Source of the DNA: Rikenellaceae bacterium
GTDB lineage: Bacteria; Bacteroidota; Bacteroidia; Bacteroidales; Rikenellaceae
NCBI GenBank assembly: GCA_015060005.1
Contig: SUZI01000002.1
Span: 124,001 to 188,000, forward strand
Direction: 5' to 3'
Length of the DNA: 64,000 nt
In this document: positions 52,101-60,645 of the stretch, piece by piece
Layout: every line of letters begins with the position of its first letter
Numbering within the stretch: the stretch's first letter is position 1
Program-made: the position numbers and the translations under genes
The notes under the pieces: model-generated
Database searches by the model: none
The model's input: the letters and a program-made list of their open reading frames with translations, nothing else
What the model was told of the DNA's origin: nothing

Positions 52101-53272
52101 AGGACTTCAATGCTCTTGCATTCCTGGCTGACATCTTCGTAACCAATGATATGGTTAATCCTACTAACACCGTTAACGGTAAGGATATGAAGGAGGATTG
52201 GACAACTAAGTTGAAGGTTGTTACTACTCCTAAGGAGGGTGCTGTTACTGATGATGGTATTACTGCAGATGAAGTTGAGAATATTTCTATTTTTGCAAAC
52301 TACACTTATAAGTCAGACCTCGGCGAGCTTAAGATTATCGAGGGCTCTATCAAGTTGCCATACGTTAAGACATTCACTACTTACTATGGTCAAGAGGTAA
52401 CTATCAAGCAGACTATCTGGATTGGCTTGCCTAAGTACGATTTTGTACACTCTCAGTTCCGCGTTGAGAACGACGGAGTATACTTCTCTAACGTAACTCC
52501 TGCTGCTACGTTTGATGCAAACGGTGATATGACTTCATTCAGCGTTGCTAACGTTGATATGGACGAGGCATTTGTAGTTGTTAAGAGTGGTAACATCCTC
52601 GATTCAGCTGCTATGACTGAGGCTGGTATTGTAAAAGAGTTCTATCTCGAGGGCGCGTACGATGGTATCACCATTGACACAGCTAATAATGAGATTTCTT
52701 ACAACGGTGCAGCAGAGTATGTAGACGTTGCAGGTCGCCTCTACATCGTTAACTCTAACGGTACAAAGGTTGAGTTGCCAACATCATTCGCTAACACTTA
52801 TAAGGACTACCAGGTTCGCAAGTTTGATCCTATCGTTGTTGAGGAGAATAAGATTACAGCAGAGCCTGTTACAGTAGAAAATGCTATAACCTATGAAGTG
52901 CCTATTGCCAATGAAATCAACGAGTACGCAAAGAATCTGTATGATTATCGCGGCTTTGCTCTGATGACTGGTGGTCAGTGGGTTGGTGTAGCTAATGGCT
53001 TCGACGCTGGTTGTGGTTTTGCTATTCCTGCTAATGATAGCAATATCTATGGTCTAAAGACTAATTGGTCTTGGCAGGTAGAGCAGTTGCCAGCTGAGAT
53101 GGCGGCTATCAAGGAGTGCTTCTCATTCGACAACACTACAGGTGTATTGACATTTGACAACTCAGCACAGCTCGAGCTTGTTAAGGATGTTGAGGTTACT
53201 GTAACCTTCACTATCGATTACACTTGGGGTTCTAAGGAGTTTATCGTTACTGTAAAATTCCAGCAAAAGTAA
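49124..53272 (+). CDS. Giant lipoprotein with coiled-coil stalk
   Basis: The 1382-residue protein has a lipoprotein signal (LLGAMLLPVGC, lipobox LPVGC). Residues about 25-520 are an almost unbroken coiled coil rich in Ala, Glu, Leu and Ile, including four exact heptads NAGNIAE (residues 182-209) and a fifth degenerate one. The rest, from about residue 525, is beta-sandwich-like with several Ig-type or BACON-type domains. The domain order (lipid, stalk, globular head) suggests a surface fibre held in the outer membrane. DUF4988-type N-termini of Bacteroidetes surface proteins look similar, but I recognise no head-domain family. It is preceded by an OmpA protein, and followed by a terminator at 53368. 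Confidence 0.85.
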   Translation: MKYFSKLLSMFLLGAMLLPVGCTDYDEDIQAVNDRIDDLLSGEIEPLKADLAAAVASLEAAIDEAEATITEKHNKDIEALRAADAELDGKIAAANTAIANLAAALEAAEGDIASLQGQMTDALAAIEAAEEAIAALNGEVDGLKAKDAELAAELAELTGVISQLRTELVEMIEANKAAIEENAGNIAENAGNIAENAGNIAENAGNIAENAAAIEALEQNLADHIAAFTEYQTAVDTKIAALEARVAAAEAAIKKLEEETIPAMKAQIETNKALSEKNAADIAKHAEEFAAYQAAVQATFDELVAADEALNTLIATLRTDFEALKGDYETFKSEFDEYKKAIEGELAKAFEAIAANATEIAAVKADLEATKIDLQAKIDATNANLSNLAAQLEGVEAYIMHQMKEGFDAVYAKLAEDYKNLNSQIDAVNSDLQNFKSQIEKALALAVQDLQTLIINGDAAVMQTVNQLAFDLRAESEKAIAEAKKALQDNIDALDKKVEEYKAAADELFADHQAQINALLGRVQSLVFVPEYTDGMATIDWAKYGNSFVEGKSELTYSVYPAECASAMVGKPELFTFDLEALKTRSEKAPAMTVVGVVAGEKAGQIVVEVEARNFGEEFYLGGVEPKNYAASLVLKNETANIASTYTNLVASNKPATVELAVYDAADNLLGIAESTGVVNFVTVPDQTISYNKLDEKRIMAQGHYVAYIVDGEKVSEDAIEYAVPAYSRKIDQIAGGSIISSSNPAFFVREIVADETTGVDFVHLSLKGMELPDGSITGNPAAVGAHHDALYIYDVNGLNIAVAARLKVTKEIVEINLGKFSTSWTYAADAKVDASLFDADTTNDLVYARTLDVVQENVTTSNLPLDTSVLDILASTPATIEAQITGAAATGVTPSFAVVGGKASMSVEGFAWNKTYDVVATYELENITVTVKAQFTTVDRSREAVEITLPDAGMIYAKDLEFSKESALDVIYNELNTVHEGETLSHLGVIAEDFNALAFLADIFVTNDMVNPTNTVNGKDMKEDWTTKLKVVTTPKEGAVTDDGITADEVENISIFANYTYKSDLGELKIIEGSIKLPYVKTFTTYYGQEVTIKQTIWIGLPKYDFVHSQFRVENDGVYFSNVTPAATFDANGDMTSFSVANVDMDEAFVVVKSGNILDSAAMTEAGIVKEFYLEGAYDGITIDTANNEISYNGAAEYVDVAGRLYIVNSNGTKVELPTSFANTYKDYQVRKFDPIVVEENKITAEPVTVENAITYEVPIANEINEYAKNLYDYRGFALMTGGQWVGVANGFDAGCGFAIPANDSNIYGLKTNWSWQVEQLPAEMAAIKECFSFDNTTGVLTFDNSAQLELVKDVEVTVTFTIDYTWGSKEFIVTVKFQQK
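49667..49771 (+). repeat. 21-bp tandem repeat coding NAGNIAE
   Basis: Four 21-base copies of AACGCTGGTAACATCGCTGAG with synonymous changes, then a degenerate fifth, inside the giant lipoprotein gene. Copy number may vary between strains. Confidence 0.9.
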
Positions 53273-53367
53273 AATATCGTGTTCGTGGCGGCTGGTTCCA
53301 CAGCCGCCGCGTAAGGCTCCAAAAAAGGGTGTTAATATAGGTTATAATGTTTGATAAATTGGAGCCA

Positions 53368-53405
53368 GAGGCGTCCCCTGAGCCGGGGGACGCCTCATCT
53401 TTTTA
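53368..53405 (+). terminator. Terminator of the ompA/giant lipoprotein unit
   Basis: GAGGCGTCCCC pairs with GGGGACGCCTC around a short loop, followed by ATCTTTTTATT. Strong. Confidence 0.9.
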
Positions 53406-53449
53406 TTATATACCAATCCATATCATCCGCTGCGATAGTTTTTGTGCAC

Positions 53450-53480
53450 TTTGTTATTTTATAATAAAGTGCTATCTTTG
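53450..53480 (+). promoter_or_regulatory. Promoter of queD
   Basis: TTTG at 53450-53453, 19 bases, TATCTTTG at 53473-53480; ATG follows 35 bases later. No preQ1 riboswitch is seen. Confidence 0.65.
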
Positions 53481-53515
53481 TATTGAGGAATTGTATCCAT
53501 TTGAGATTATAGGTT

Positions 53516-53968
53516 ATGGCAACTATTCGACTTACAAAGGAATTTACCTTCGAGGCAGCCCATTTTCTGGAGGACTACGATGGTGTGTGCAGTCAGCTGC
53601 ACGGCCACTCCTACCGCCTCTACGTTACCGTGCGTGGCATCCCTTCGGATGATGAGCTCGACCCCAAAAATGGTATGGTCATCGACTTCGGCTACCTCAA
53701 GCAGCTCGTCAACGATGCTATCATCTCGGAGTTCGACCACTCGCTCATTATGCAGCGTAGCGAGCGTGCTATGGCTCTCGAGCAGCTGCTCAGCGAGGAG
53801 TTCAGCCGTATCGTTGTCTTGCCCTACCGTCCCACAACCGAGAACCTCCTTGCCGACTTCGCCGAACGTCTGTTGGAGGTACTCCCCGACGATGTAGAGA
53901 TTTTTTCGCTAAGGTTGCACGAGACAGGGGCTTCTTATGCCGAATGGTATGCTTCCGACAATATTTGA
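53516..53968 (+). CDS. 6-pyruvoyl-tetrahydropterin synthase / QueD family
   Basis: Probably makes 6-carboxy-5,6,7,8-tetrahydropterin in queuosine synthesis. The 150-residue protein has the zinc ligands in FEAAHF and QLHGHSYRL, the catalytic Cys in GVCSQLHGH, the GMVIDFGYLKQLV stretch, DHSLIM and the substrate-binding PTTENLLADFAERL and HETGASYAEW. In bacteria this family is usually QueD; no other queuosine gene is next to it. The stop codon is inside the left arm of a long hairpin (53962-54067). Confidence 0.9.
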   Translation: MATIRLTKEFTFEAAHFLEDYDGVCSQLHGHSYRLYVTVRGIPSDDELDPKNGMVIDFGYLKQLVNDAIISEFDHSLIMQRSERAMALEQLLSEEFSRIVVLPYRPTTENLLADFAERLLEVLPDDVEIFSLRLHETGASYAEWYASDNI

Positions 53969-54067
53969 GGTTTTTAGCGGTATCTTTTCCTTCGACACCC
54001 TCGGCAGTAGTCCCACTACAGCCTTCGAGAATCGAAGAAAAATCTCCACGCTAAAATTCCTCAAATA
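53962..54067. repeat. Long hairpin overlapping the queD stop codon
   Basis: TATTTGAGGTTTTTAGCG at 53962-53979 is mirrored by CGCTAAAATTCCTCAAATA ending 54067; CTTTTCCTTCGA pairs with TCGAAGAAAAA inside; CTCGGCAGTAGT and ACTACAGCCTTCGAG form the tip around CCC. Altogether close to 45 imperfect pairs with a three-base loop. It differs in sequence from the CTCATTTACG palindromes but has the same placement at a stop codon. Confidence 0.75.
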
Positions 54068-54105
54068 CACAGGGGGAGGGGAGGTTTTGGCAGAAATAAA
54101 CTAAA

Positions 54106-54148
54106 CGTCATTCCCCGATTGGCGTAGCCAAGCGAAGGGAATCTACCT
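54106..54148. repeat. CGTCATTCCCCGA interspersed repeat
   Basis: CGTCATTCCCCGATTGGCG, then AGCGAAGGGAATCTACC. Same family as at 11045. Confidence 0.75.
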
Positions 54149-54360
54149 TATAGAAGGTAAAAAGTAAAAAGTGAAAACGAAAAGGTTAAAGCTGAAAACT
54201 AAAAGATTTTTATTGCGACTTTAGTAACCATTAGTAACCATTAATAACCTTTAGTAACCATTAGTAACCATTACTAACCATTAGCAACCTTTACTAACCA
54301 TTACTAACCATTACTAACCCACTACAACCTTTAGAAGGCTGACTAATAATAGAAATTTTT
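54149..54360. repeat. A-rich block and TAACCATTAG 10-bp array
   Basis: A-rich stretch, TTTTTATTGCGACTTTAG at about 54208-54224, then at least ten imperfect copies of TAACCATTAG (54221-54331), then AAATTTTTGAATTG just before polA. This completes the composite that begins at 54106. Nothing else is seen between queD and polA. Confidence 0.75.
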
Positions 54361-54371
54361 GAATTGAACGA

Positions 54372-57317
54372 GTGAAACGAGTTTTTCTTATCGACGCTTA
54401 TGCGTTGGTCTTCAAATACTACTACGCTTTTATAGGGCGTCCGATGCGTAACCGCGAGGGTATGAACACATCCATACTCTTCGGCTTCGCTAAGTTCCTG
54501 CGTGATATACAGCGTCGTGAGAAGCCCGATATGTTGGGTGTGGCATTAGACCCCAAGGGTGGCTCGTTCCGCTCACAGCTCTATGCCGACTATAAGGCTA
54601 ACCGCCCCGACACCCCCGAAGATATCATCGCTTCACACCCCTACCTGCGTCGTCTGATACGTGCTATGCGTATCCCGCTCTACGAGATTGAGGGCTTCGA
54701 GGCTGACGATGTCATCGGCACATTGGCATTCAAGGGTGCCGAGCAGGGCTACGAGGTATATATGGTTACCCCCGACAAGGACTACGGTCAGTTGGTGGGC
54801 GAGCGTCGTAAGATATACAAGCAGCGAGGCGACGATGTGGAGATTATCGACAGCGAGGCTATATGTCAGAAATATGGCATCGCCGACCCTCTGCTGGTAC
54901 GCGACATATTAGCTATCTGGGGCGATGCGTCGGACAACATACCCGGCGTGCCGGGCATTGGCGAGAAGGGTGCTGCGAAGCTCGTTGCCGAGTGGGGCAC
55001 GTGCGAGAATATACTCTCCAACGTAGCCTCTATCAAGGGCAAGCAGGGTGAGAAGATTGCCGCCTGGGGCGAGAAGTTGCTCCTGGCAAAGGAGCTGACA
55101 ACCATACGCACCGACGTGCCTGTGGAGTTCGATGCCGAGGATTTATCTATCTGTCCTCCCGACTACGATGCCTTGCGTAGACTCTACACCGAGCTCAACT
55201 TCACCTCTATGCTGCGTGAGGTCGAGGAGCAGCAACGTCGTGCCGCCACCGAGCCACAGCAGGAGCTCTCGCCCTGTTGTCGTGAGCGAGATGGCGAGCC
55301 ACAACAGCCCCAACAGCCCCAACAGCCCCAACAGCCACAAGTGCCACAACCGCAGCAGCAGCCTATGCAGGGCGACCTTTTTGCCGCCTTCGCACCGCAG
55401 CCGACACCGCAGCCGACACCGCAACCCGCTCCACAGTCCGCAATGCCGATGGCTGCCGAGCCACAAGTCGCTGACTCTCTGGAGGATGATGTAGCCGAGG
55501 AGGTGAGATACGCAACCATCGCCGACACCCCTCACACCTACCACCTGGTGCAGAGCGTCGAGCAGTTGCAGTCGTTGGTTACACAGCTCAGTGGCGAGCG
55601 GGAGTTCTGCTTCGACACCGAGACCACAGGCTTCGACATCTTTGCGGATAGAGTTGTTGGTATCTCGTTTGCCGTAAAGCCCTTCGAGGCGTGGTATGTA
55701 GCCTTCTCTGCGGAGCATAGCGAGGAGTTTGCCTCTATGCTGCGTCCGCTCTTTGAAAATCCTGCCATCACCAAGGTGGCACAAAATATGAAGTTTGACC
55801 TTTTGGTCCTGCGTCGTCTGGGTATCGAGGTGCGAGGTCGAAAGATTGATACGATGATTCTCCACTATCTGTTGGATGCCGAGTCGCGACACAATATGAA
55901 CTATCTTGCGGAGCGTTATCTCAACTATTCGCCTATCGCTATCGAGACTCTCATAGGCAAGGGCACCAAGCAGCTCACTATGGACAGGATAGCCCCCGAG
56001 GTGGTCAAGGATTACGCTGCCGAGGATGCCGATGTTACGTTACGTCTGAAGCAGGTGTTGTGGCAGCAGGTGTGCGAGGCGGGCTTCGAGGAGCTATATA
56101 GCCGCATCGAGGAGCCTATGATTCAGGTCTTGGCAGATATGGAGTACGAGGGTGTGAAGATTGACTGCGACCACTTAGCACGCTATGGTGTTGAGCTCTC
56201 GGCGACCCTTACCGACTTAGAGCAGCAGATACGCAGGGAGGCTGATGAGCCTATGCTCAATGTCAACTCGGCACGTCAGCTGGGCGAGGTGTTGTTCGCC
56301 AAGCTACGTATCACCGACAAGCCCAAGATGACCAAGACCAAGCAGTATAGCACCGATGAGGAGTACCTTCAGGGCTTTGCCCACTCACATCCTATCGTAG
56401 CAAAGGTGTTGGAGTACCGAGGCGTGAAGAAGCTGCTCTCGACCTATGTGGAGGCTCTGCCGCTGTTGGTTAATCGTGTGTCGGGACGCATACATACCTC
56501 TTACAACCAGGCTGTTACCGCTACGGGACGCCTCTCGTCGACTAACCCCAACTTGCAGAACATCCCCGTCAGGGATGCTATGGGACGACGCATACGTGAG
56601 GCTTTCATCCCTTCGGATGATGAGCACCTGTTGCTCTCGGCTGACTATTCGCAGGTGGAGTTGCGACTGATGGCACACCTGAGTGGCGATGAGTCGCTCA
56701 TCGAGGCTTTCCGTCGTGGCGAGGATATCCACGCTGCCACTGCGGCGAAGATATTCCACCGTGAGCTCTCCGAGGTGAGCAGTGAGGAGCGTCGTCGTGC
56801 CAAGACTGCCAACTTCGGCATCATCTATGGCATCTCGGCTTTTGGCTTGAGCCAGCGATTGGATATACCACGCAGCGAGGCACGAGCACTCATCGAGGGC
56901 TATTTTGCGAGCTACCCGAAGGTGAAGGAGTATATGGAGCGAGTGGTGTTGGAGGCACGCGAGACGGGAGCTGTTACGACACTCTTTGGTCGCAAGCGTT
57001 ACCTTGCCGACATCCTCTCCCGCAACGCTGTTGTGCGAGGTGTGGCAGAGCGAAATGCTATCAATGCCCCTATCCAGGGCACCGCTGCCGATGTGATGAA
57101 GCTGGCTATGGTCGACATACATCGTCGCTTCGCCGCCGAGGGCATACGCTCGAAGATGATACTCCAGGTGCACGACGAGGTTGTAATCGACGTGCTGCGT
57201 AGCGAGCTCGAGCAGGTCAAGCGTATCGTCAGCGAGGCTATGGAGGGTGCTGCGTCGCTCGCGGTGCCACTCATCTCCGAGGCTGGAGTGGGTGAAAATT
57301 GGCTTGAAGCACACTAA
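54372..57317 (+). CDS. polA: DNA polymerase I
   Basis: The 981-residue protein starts with GTG at 54372 (KRVFLIDAYALVFKYYYAF, the normal N-terminus). Domains in order: 5'-3' exonuclease (to about 290, FEADDVIGTLA and GDASDNIPGVPGIGEKGAA); a Pro/Gln-rich linker (about 293-365) with 9-bp DNA repeats coding PQQ; 3'-5' exonuclease (FCFDTETTG, NMKFDLL and YAAEDADVTL, so proofreading residues are intact); polymerase (DYSQVELRLMAHLSGD, RRRAKTANFGIIYGISAFGLS and QVHDEVVIDV). The linker holds QGDLF at 333-337, which fits the sliding-clamp binding consensus. The gene is preceded by a repeat block, and a promoter is not clear. Confidence 0.96.
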   Translation: MKRVFLIDAYALVFKYYYAFIGRPMRNREGMNTSILFGFAKFLRDIQRREKPDMLGVALDPKGGSFRSQLYADYKANRPDTPEDIIASHPYLRRLIRAMRIPLYEIEGFEADDVIGTLAFKGAEQGYEVYMVTPDKDYGQLVGERRKIYKQRGDDVEIIDSEAICQKYGIADPLLVRDILAIWGDASDNIPGVPGIGEKGAAKLVAEWGTCENILSNVASIKGKQGEKIAAWGEKLLLAKELTTIRTDVPVEFDAEDLSICPPDYDALRRLYTELNFTSMLREVEEQQRRAATEPQQELSPCCRERDGEPQQPQQPQQPQQPQVPQPQQQPMQGDLFAAFAPQPTPQPTPQPAPQSAMPMAAEPQVADSLEDDVAEEVRYATIADTPHTYHLVQSVEQLQSLVTQLSGEREFCFDTETTGFDIFADRVVGISFAVKPFEAWYVAFSAEHSEEFASMLRPLFENPAITKVAQNMKFDLLVLRRLGIEVRGRKIDTMILHYLLDAESRHNMNYLAERYLNYSPIAIETLIGKGTKQLTMDRIAPEVVKDYAAEDADVTLRLKQVLWQQVCEAGFEELYSRIEEPMIQVLADMEYEGVKIDCDHLARYGVELSATLTDLEQQIRREADEPMLNVNSARQLGEVLFAKLRITDKPKMTKTKQYSTDEEYLQGFAHSHPIVAKVLEYRGVKKLLSTYVEALPLLVNRVSGRIHTSYNQAVTATGRLSSTNPNLQNIPVRDAMGRRIREAFIPSDDEHLLLSADYSQVELRLMAHLSGDESLIEAFRRGEDIHAATAAKIFHRELSEVSSEERRRAKTANFGIIYGISAFGLSQRLDIPRSEARALIEGYFASYPKVKEYMERVVLEARETGAVTTLFGRKRYLADILSRNAVVRGVAERNAINAPIQGTAADVMKLAMVDIHRRFAAEGIRSKMILQVHDEVVIDVLRSELEQVKRIVSEAMEGAASLAVPLISEAGVGENWLEAH

Positions 57318-57448
57318 ATAGCGGGGTGAAACGACCACGTATGATATAATAAAGCAACGAAGGATTACGTTTATATAATAAAACAGAGGAGGAGCGAAGG
57401 CTGCCTCGATACACTTTACAACAGGTTTAACATACAAGCATAAATGCT

Positions 57449-58954
57449 ATGAAAACACTGCGAATGATACTCTTTTCGGCTGTAGCCGCAGCGACTATGG
57501 TCGGATGCTCTTCGGCGTTCTATGCGTCGAGTGCCTATGATGATATGTATTACACCCACTCGGGTGATGCCATTGCACAGAAGCAGGTGGCTGAGGCTGA
57601 GGCTCGCAAGGCTGAGGCTGAGGCACGACGTGCCGAGGCGTTGGCAAAGCAGGAGGAGTGGAAGGCACAGGCTGCACTCTATGAGGCTGAGGCACAGCGT
57701 GCTGCGGCGAGTGCAGGTGCGTCGGCTGCTGCCTCACAGCGTGTCGACAGCGACGGTATCATCATCGTTGACGATGACTACTACTATGACGACAACCCAT
57801 ACTCGGGTGTTGTAGCCAACACCTATGAGAGTGCCTATGCACGTCGTCTGCGTGGTTTCTCATCGGGCAGCTATCGTATGCCATCGAGCTACTACTCGTT
57901 GCGTTATGGCAACCAGATAACCTACGCAACAGCCTACGACCCTGCCTTCTACAATATTATGGTCTCGGGCGACGAGGTATGGGTAGAGCCAAAGTTCATC
58001 ACCTCGATGTTTGGAACGTGGGGTGCGGTCTCTGTTACCGCTTCGGTCTATGCTCCTTGGTATAGTGGCTGGTCTATCTCGTTCGACCCTTGGTACTATT
58101 CGTGGATGGGTTATCCACGCTATTCGTGGTACGACTGGAATTGGAACGTATGCTATGGCGGTGGCTGGTATAGCAACCTCTGGTGGGGTTGGGGAGGCTA
58201 CTATCGTCCTTGGCGTCCTTACTACTACGACTACTATTGGGGATGGAATCACCACTACCATCACCACTACTACCCACACTATCACCACCCTGTACGTCCT
58301 TACAACCCACATCAGTCGTCGTTCCATCACGGCTCACGTGGCGGCTCACGCTATGAGGGACGTAACTCGGGCATCCCTTCACGCGGTGGCGAGGGTGTAG
58401 CAGGCAGAGGTAGCATTGGCGGTGGTCGCCAGACACCTTACCGCTCACCAAGCAATGGTCAGACCTATGGCGGTGGCGACTCTCGCTCGCAGGGTACAAT
58501 GCTCCGCGATGGTGTAGGCTCACGTGGTCGTGGCGTGTCGAGCGGTGCAAGCGTCAGCAGCGGCACATCATCTTCGCGAGGCTCTTTGAGTAGCGGTACA
58601 CGCCTGAGCGGTGGTAGCAGCGGCTCTTCATCTCGTGGCAATAGTAGCGGCTCTGTCAGCAGTGGCTCATCTTCTCGTACGAAGAGTGGAACACGTATCA
58701 ACAGTGGCTCATCTACTACCCGCCAGAAGAGTAGTGGTGTAAGTAGTTCGTCGAGCTCTTCACGCTCTCGCTCAAGCAGTTACTCGAGCGGCAGCTCATC
58801 GTCAAGCTCGTCATCACGTAGCCGTAGCAGCAGCTATTCGAGTGGTAGCTCATCACGCAGCAGCTATTCGAGCGGAGGCTATTCGAGTGGCAGCTCATCA
58901 CGCAGCAGTGGTGGCGGTGGCTCTCGCGGTGGCAGCGGCTCACGTGGCAGATAG
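57449..58954 (+). CDS. Low-complexity lipoprotein, Tyr/Trp/His-rich then Ser-rich
   Basis: The 501-residue protein has a lipoprotein signal (LFSAVAAATMVGC, lipobox MVGC), a short Ala/Glu/Lys/Gln helix (residues 45-100), a Tyr/Trp-rich segment (about 200-275, with runs such as WWGWGGYYRPWRPYYY), a His-rich stretch (about 270-290), then a Gly/Arg segment and a Ser/Gly/Arg tail of about 140 residues. I do not recognise the family as a whole; a Bacteroidetes group of such proteins exists in my memory without a known role. The His-rich part could bind metal. It is 29 bases before a porin gene, so they may be an operon. Confidence 0.7.
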   Translation: MKTLRMILFSAVAAATMVGCSSAFYASSAYDDMYYTHSGDAIAQKQVAEAEARKAEAEARRAEALAKQEEWKAQAALYEAEAQRAAASAGASAAASQRVDSDGIIIVDDDYYYDDNPYSGVVANTYESAYARRLRGFSSGSYRMPSSYYSLRYGNQITYATAYDPAFYNIMVSGDEVWVEPKFITSMFGTWGAVSVTASVYAPWYSGWSISFDPWYYSWMGYPRYSWYDWNWNVCYGGGWYSNLWWGWGGYYRPWRPYYYDYYWGWNHHYHHHYYPHYHHPVRPYNPHQSSFHHGSRGGSRYEGRNSGIPSRGGEGVAGRGSIGGGRQTPYRSPSNGQTYGGGDSRSQGTMLRDGVGSRGRGVSSGASVSSGTSSSRGSLSSGTRLSGGSSGSSSRGNSSGSVSSGSSSRTKSGTRINSGSSTTRQKSSGVSSSSSSSRSRSSSYSSGSSSSSSSSRSRSSSYSSGSSSRSSYSSGGYSSGSSSRSSGGGGSRGGSGSRGR

Positions 58955-58983
58955 GGATATAAATAGAAAAACACTATACAACA

Positions 58984-60645
58984 ATGAGAATCATACGTAA
59001 TATAACACTTATAATTGCTGCGGTGGCTACTATGGGAGTAGCCTCCGCACAGCAGTTCCGCTTCGGAGGTCTTGTTATGGACCACGACGGAATGATGCCA
59101 GCCGATATGTATAAGCTCTCACAGGTGGGCTTCGGCTTTGGCTCGGCACGTTCTATGGCTATGGCAGGTGCTTTCACCTCTCTGGGTGGCGACTATGCGT
59201 CGGTAGGTATCAACCCTGCGGGCTTGGGTATGTATCGCCACAACGAGTTCACTATGACCCCTATGATGACCTTCCATAGTGCCGACACTACCTCTGCGAT
59301 GGAGGGTGCTCAGAACTATGGCGAGAATAGTGGCAGCCGCTTCTCTATCGCCAATATGGGCTTGGTGCTCAACACCTTCGAGAGTAGCAACGAGCGTGGC
59401 TTGATGACCTTCAACATAGCCTTCGGCTACAACCGTATCGCCGATTTGAACTACCACTATGGCTTCAGTTCTCTGAGCGGCCCATCGGAGTATCCCTACC
59501 GCTCTATCGCCGATATGTACTCTCGCCAGTTAGGACAGGGAGGCTTGTTCCCGGGCAACAATGGCTCTCTGGGCTACGACTATGGCGATGCCTACTATTG
59601 GGGCGGTGCTTTGGCATATAATGGCTATCTGTTGGATGTCGAGAGCGATGACCTGGGCGAGTATTGGACCACAGCCAACCGCATAGGTGTCAACGCTTCG
59701 GTGGGACACACTACCGAGGTCGAGAGTCGTGGCTCGGTGGGTGAGTTCGATGTTGCTTTCGGTATGAACTACGCCAATAAGCTCTATTTCGGTATGACTC
59801 TCGGTGTGCAGATGGTCGATTGGCGTCGCCGCTACTATTATAGCGAGGACTACCTCTATCAGGGCTTGCCTCTTGATGCCGATGGTCGTGTGCTTGATGG
59901 TGCTGCCGAGTGGATGGACTACTATCAGGGCGTGAATATGTCGGGTGTAGGTATGAACCTCAAGTTAGGTGTTATCTATCGACCTTTTGGTGGCTTGCGT
60001 CTTGGCTGGGCTCTCCACACCCCTACCTACTACGCTCTGGACCGTGAGTATGCCGCAAGTATGGCTACCAACTTCAACGCCTATGGCGACCAGACTCCTG
60101 TCCTGGAGGACCACGGCCCTAATACCTGGGACTTCGCCTCGCCTACGCGTATGCTCTTCGGTGCGTCGTATACCGTTGGTCGCTTTGCTATCTTGTCGGT
60201 TGACTATGAGCGAGATTGGTATAATGGCATCCGTGTTAAGAATATCCCCGATGGCTTCGATATCCGCGAGTCGGACTATCGCTACGAGTTCAAACATAAC
60301 TTTAAGGGCTCTAACACCCTGCGTGTAGGTGCCGAGCTGCGACCTCTGCCAGCGTTGGCATTGCGTGCGGGCTATGGCGTTACGGACTCTATGTTGAGCC
60401 AGCCTGTGGAGAGCTATTATAACTCGCCAATGCCTTATAAGTTAGAGTGTTACTCGGCAGGTCTGGGTATCGCCATAGGCTCTGCGTCGGTTGATGTGGC
60501 ATACCAGCACCTCGACCAGCACAACAGCTCATATTATATCTTCTACGCTATGGATGAGAATGGCGTTATGGACTCGGCGAGCGACCTCTACACCACCACC
60601 GAGAAGCGAGATTATGTCAGCCTGTCGGTTACTTTCCGTTTCTAA
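58984..60645 (+). CDS. FadL/OmpP1-like outer-membrane transport protein
   Basis: The 553-residue protein has a signal peptide (IRNITLIIAAVATMGVASA), then the family opening QFRFGGLVMDHDGM...GFGSARSMAMAGAFTSLGGDYASVGINPAGLGMYR, where the N-terminal hatch and NPAG motif mark FadL/TodX-type porins for hydrophobic compounds. The barrel ends in DYVSLSVTFRF with a C-terminal Phe. The cargo is unknown. Co-located after the low-complexity lipoprotein gene. Confidence 0.88.
   Translation: MRIIRNITLIIAAVATMGVASAQQFRFGGLVMDHDGMMPADMYKLSQVGFGFGSARSMAMAGAFTSLGGDYASVGINPAGLGMYRHNEFTMTPMMTFHSADTTSAMEGAQNYGENSGSRFSIANMGLVLNTFESSNERGLMTFNIAFGYNRIADLNYHYGFSSLSGPSEYPYRSIADMYSRQLGQGGLFPGNNGSLGYDYGDAYYWGGALAYNGYLLDVESDDLGEYWTTANRIGVNASVGHTTEVESRGSVGEFDVAFGMNYANKLYFGMTLGVQMVDWRRRYYYSEDYLYQGLPLDADGRVLDGAAEWMDYYQGVNMSGVGMNLKLGVIYRPFGGLRLGWALHTPTYYALDREYAASMATNFNAYGDQTPVLEDHGPNTWDFASPTRMLFGASYTVGRFAILSVDYERDWYNGIRVKNIPDGFDIRESDYRYEFKHNFKGSNTLRVGAELRPLPALALRAGYGVTDSMLSQPVESYYNSPMPYKLECYSAGLGIAIGSASVDVAYQHLDQHNSSYYIFYAMDENGVMDSASDLYTTTEKRDYVSLSVTFRF

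Noticed and set aside
56385..57437. Long open frame on the minus strand opposite polA (and similar ones opposite proS at 61295-62497 and gadB at 45384-46190)
   Set aside because: The codon bias of the sense genes keeps the antisense frames free of stops. The translations are low in motifs and the sense genes are certain.
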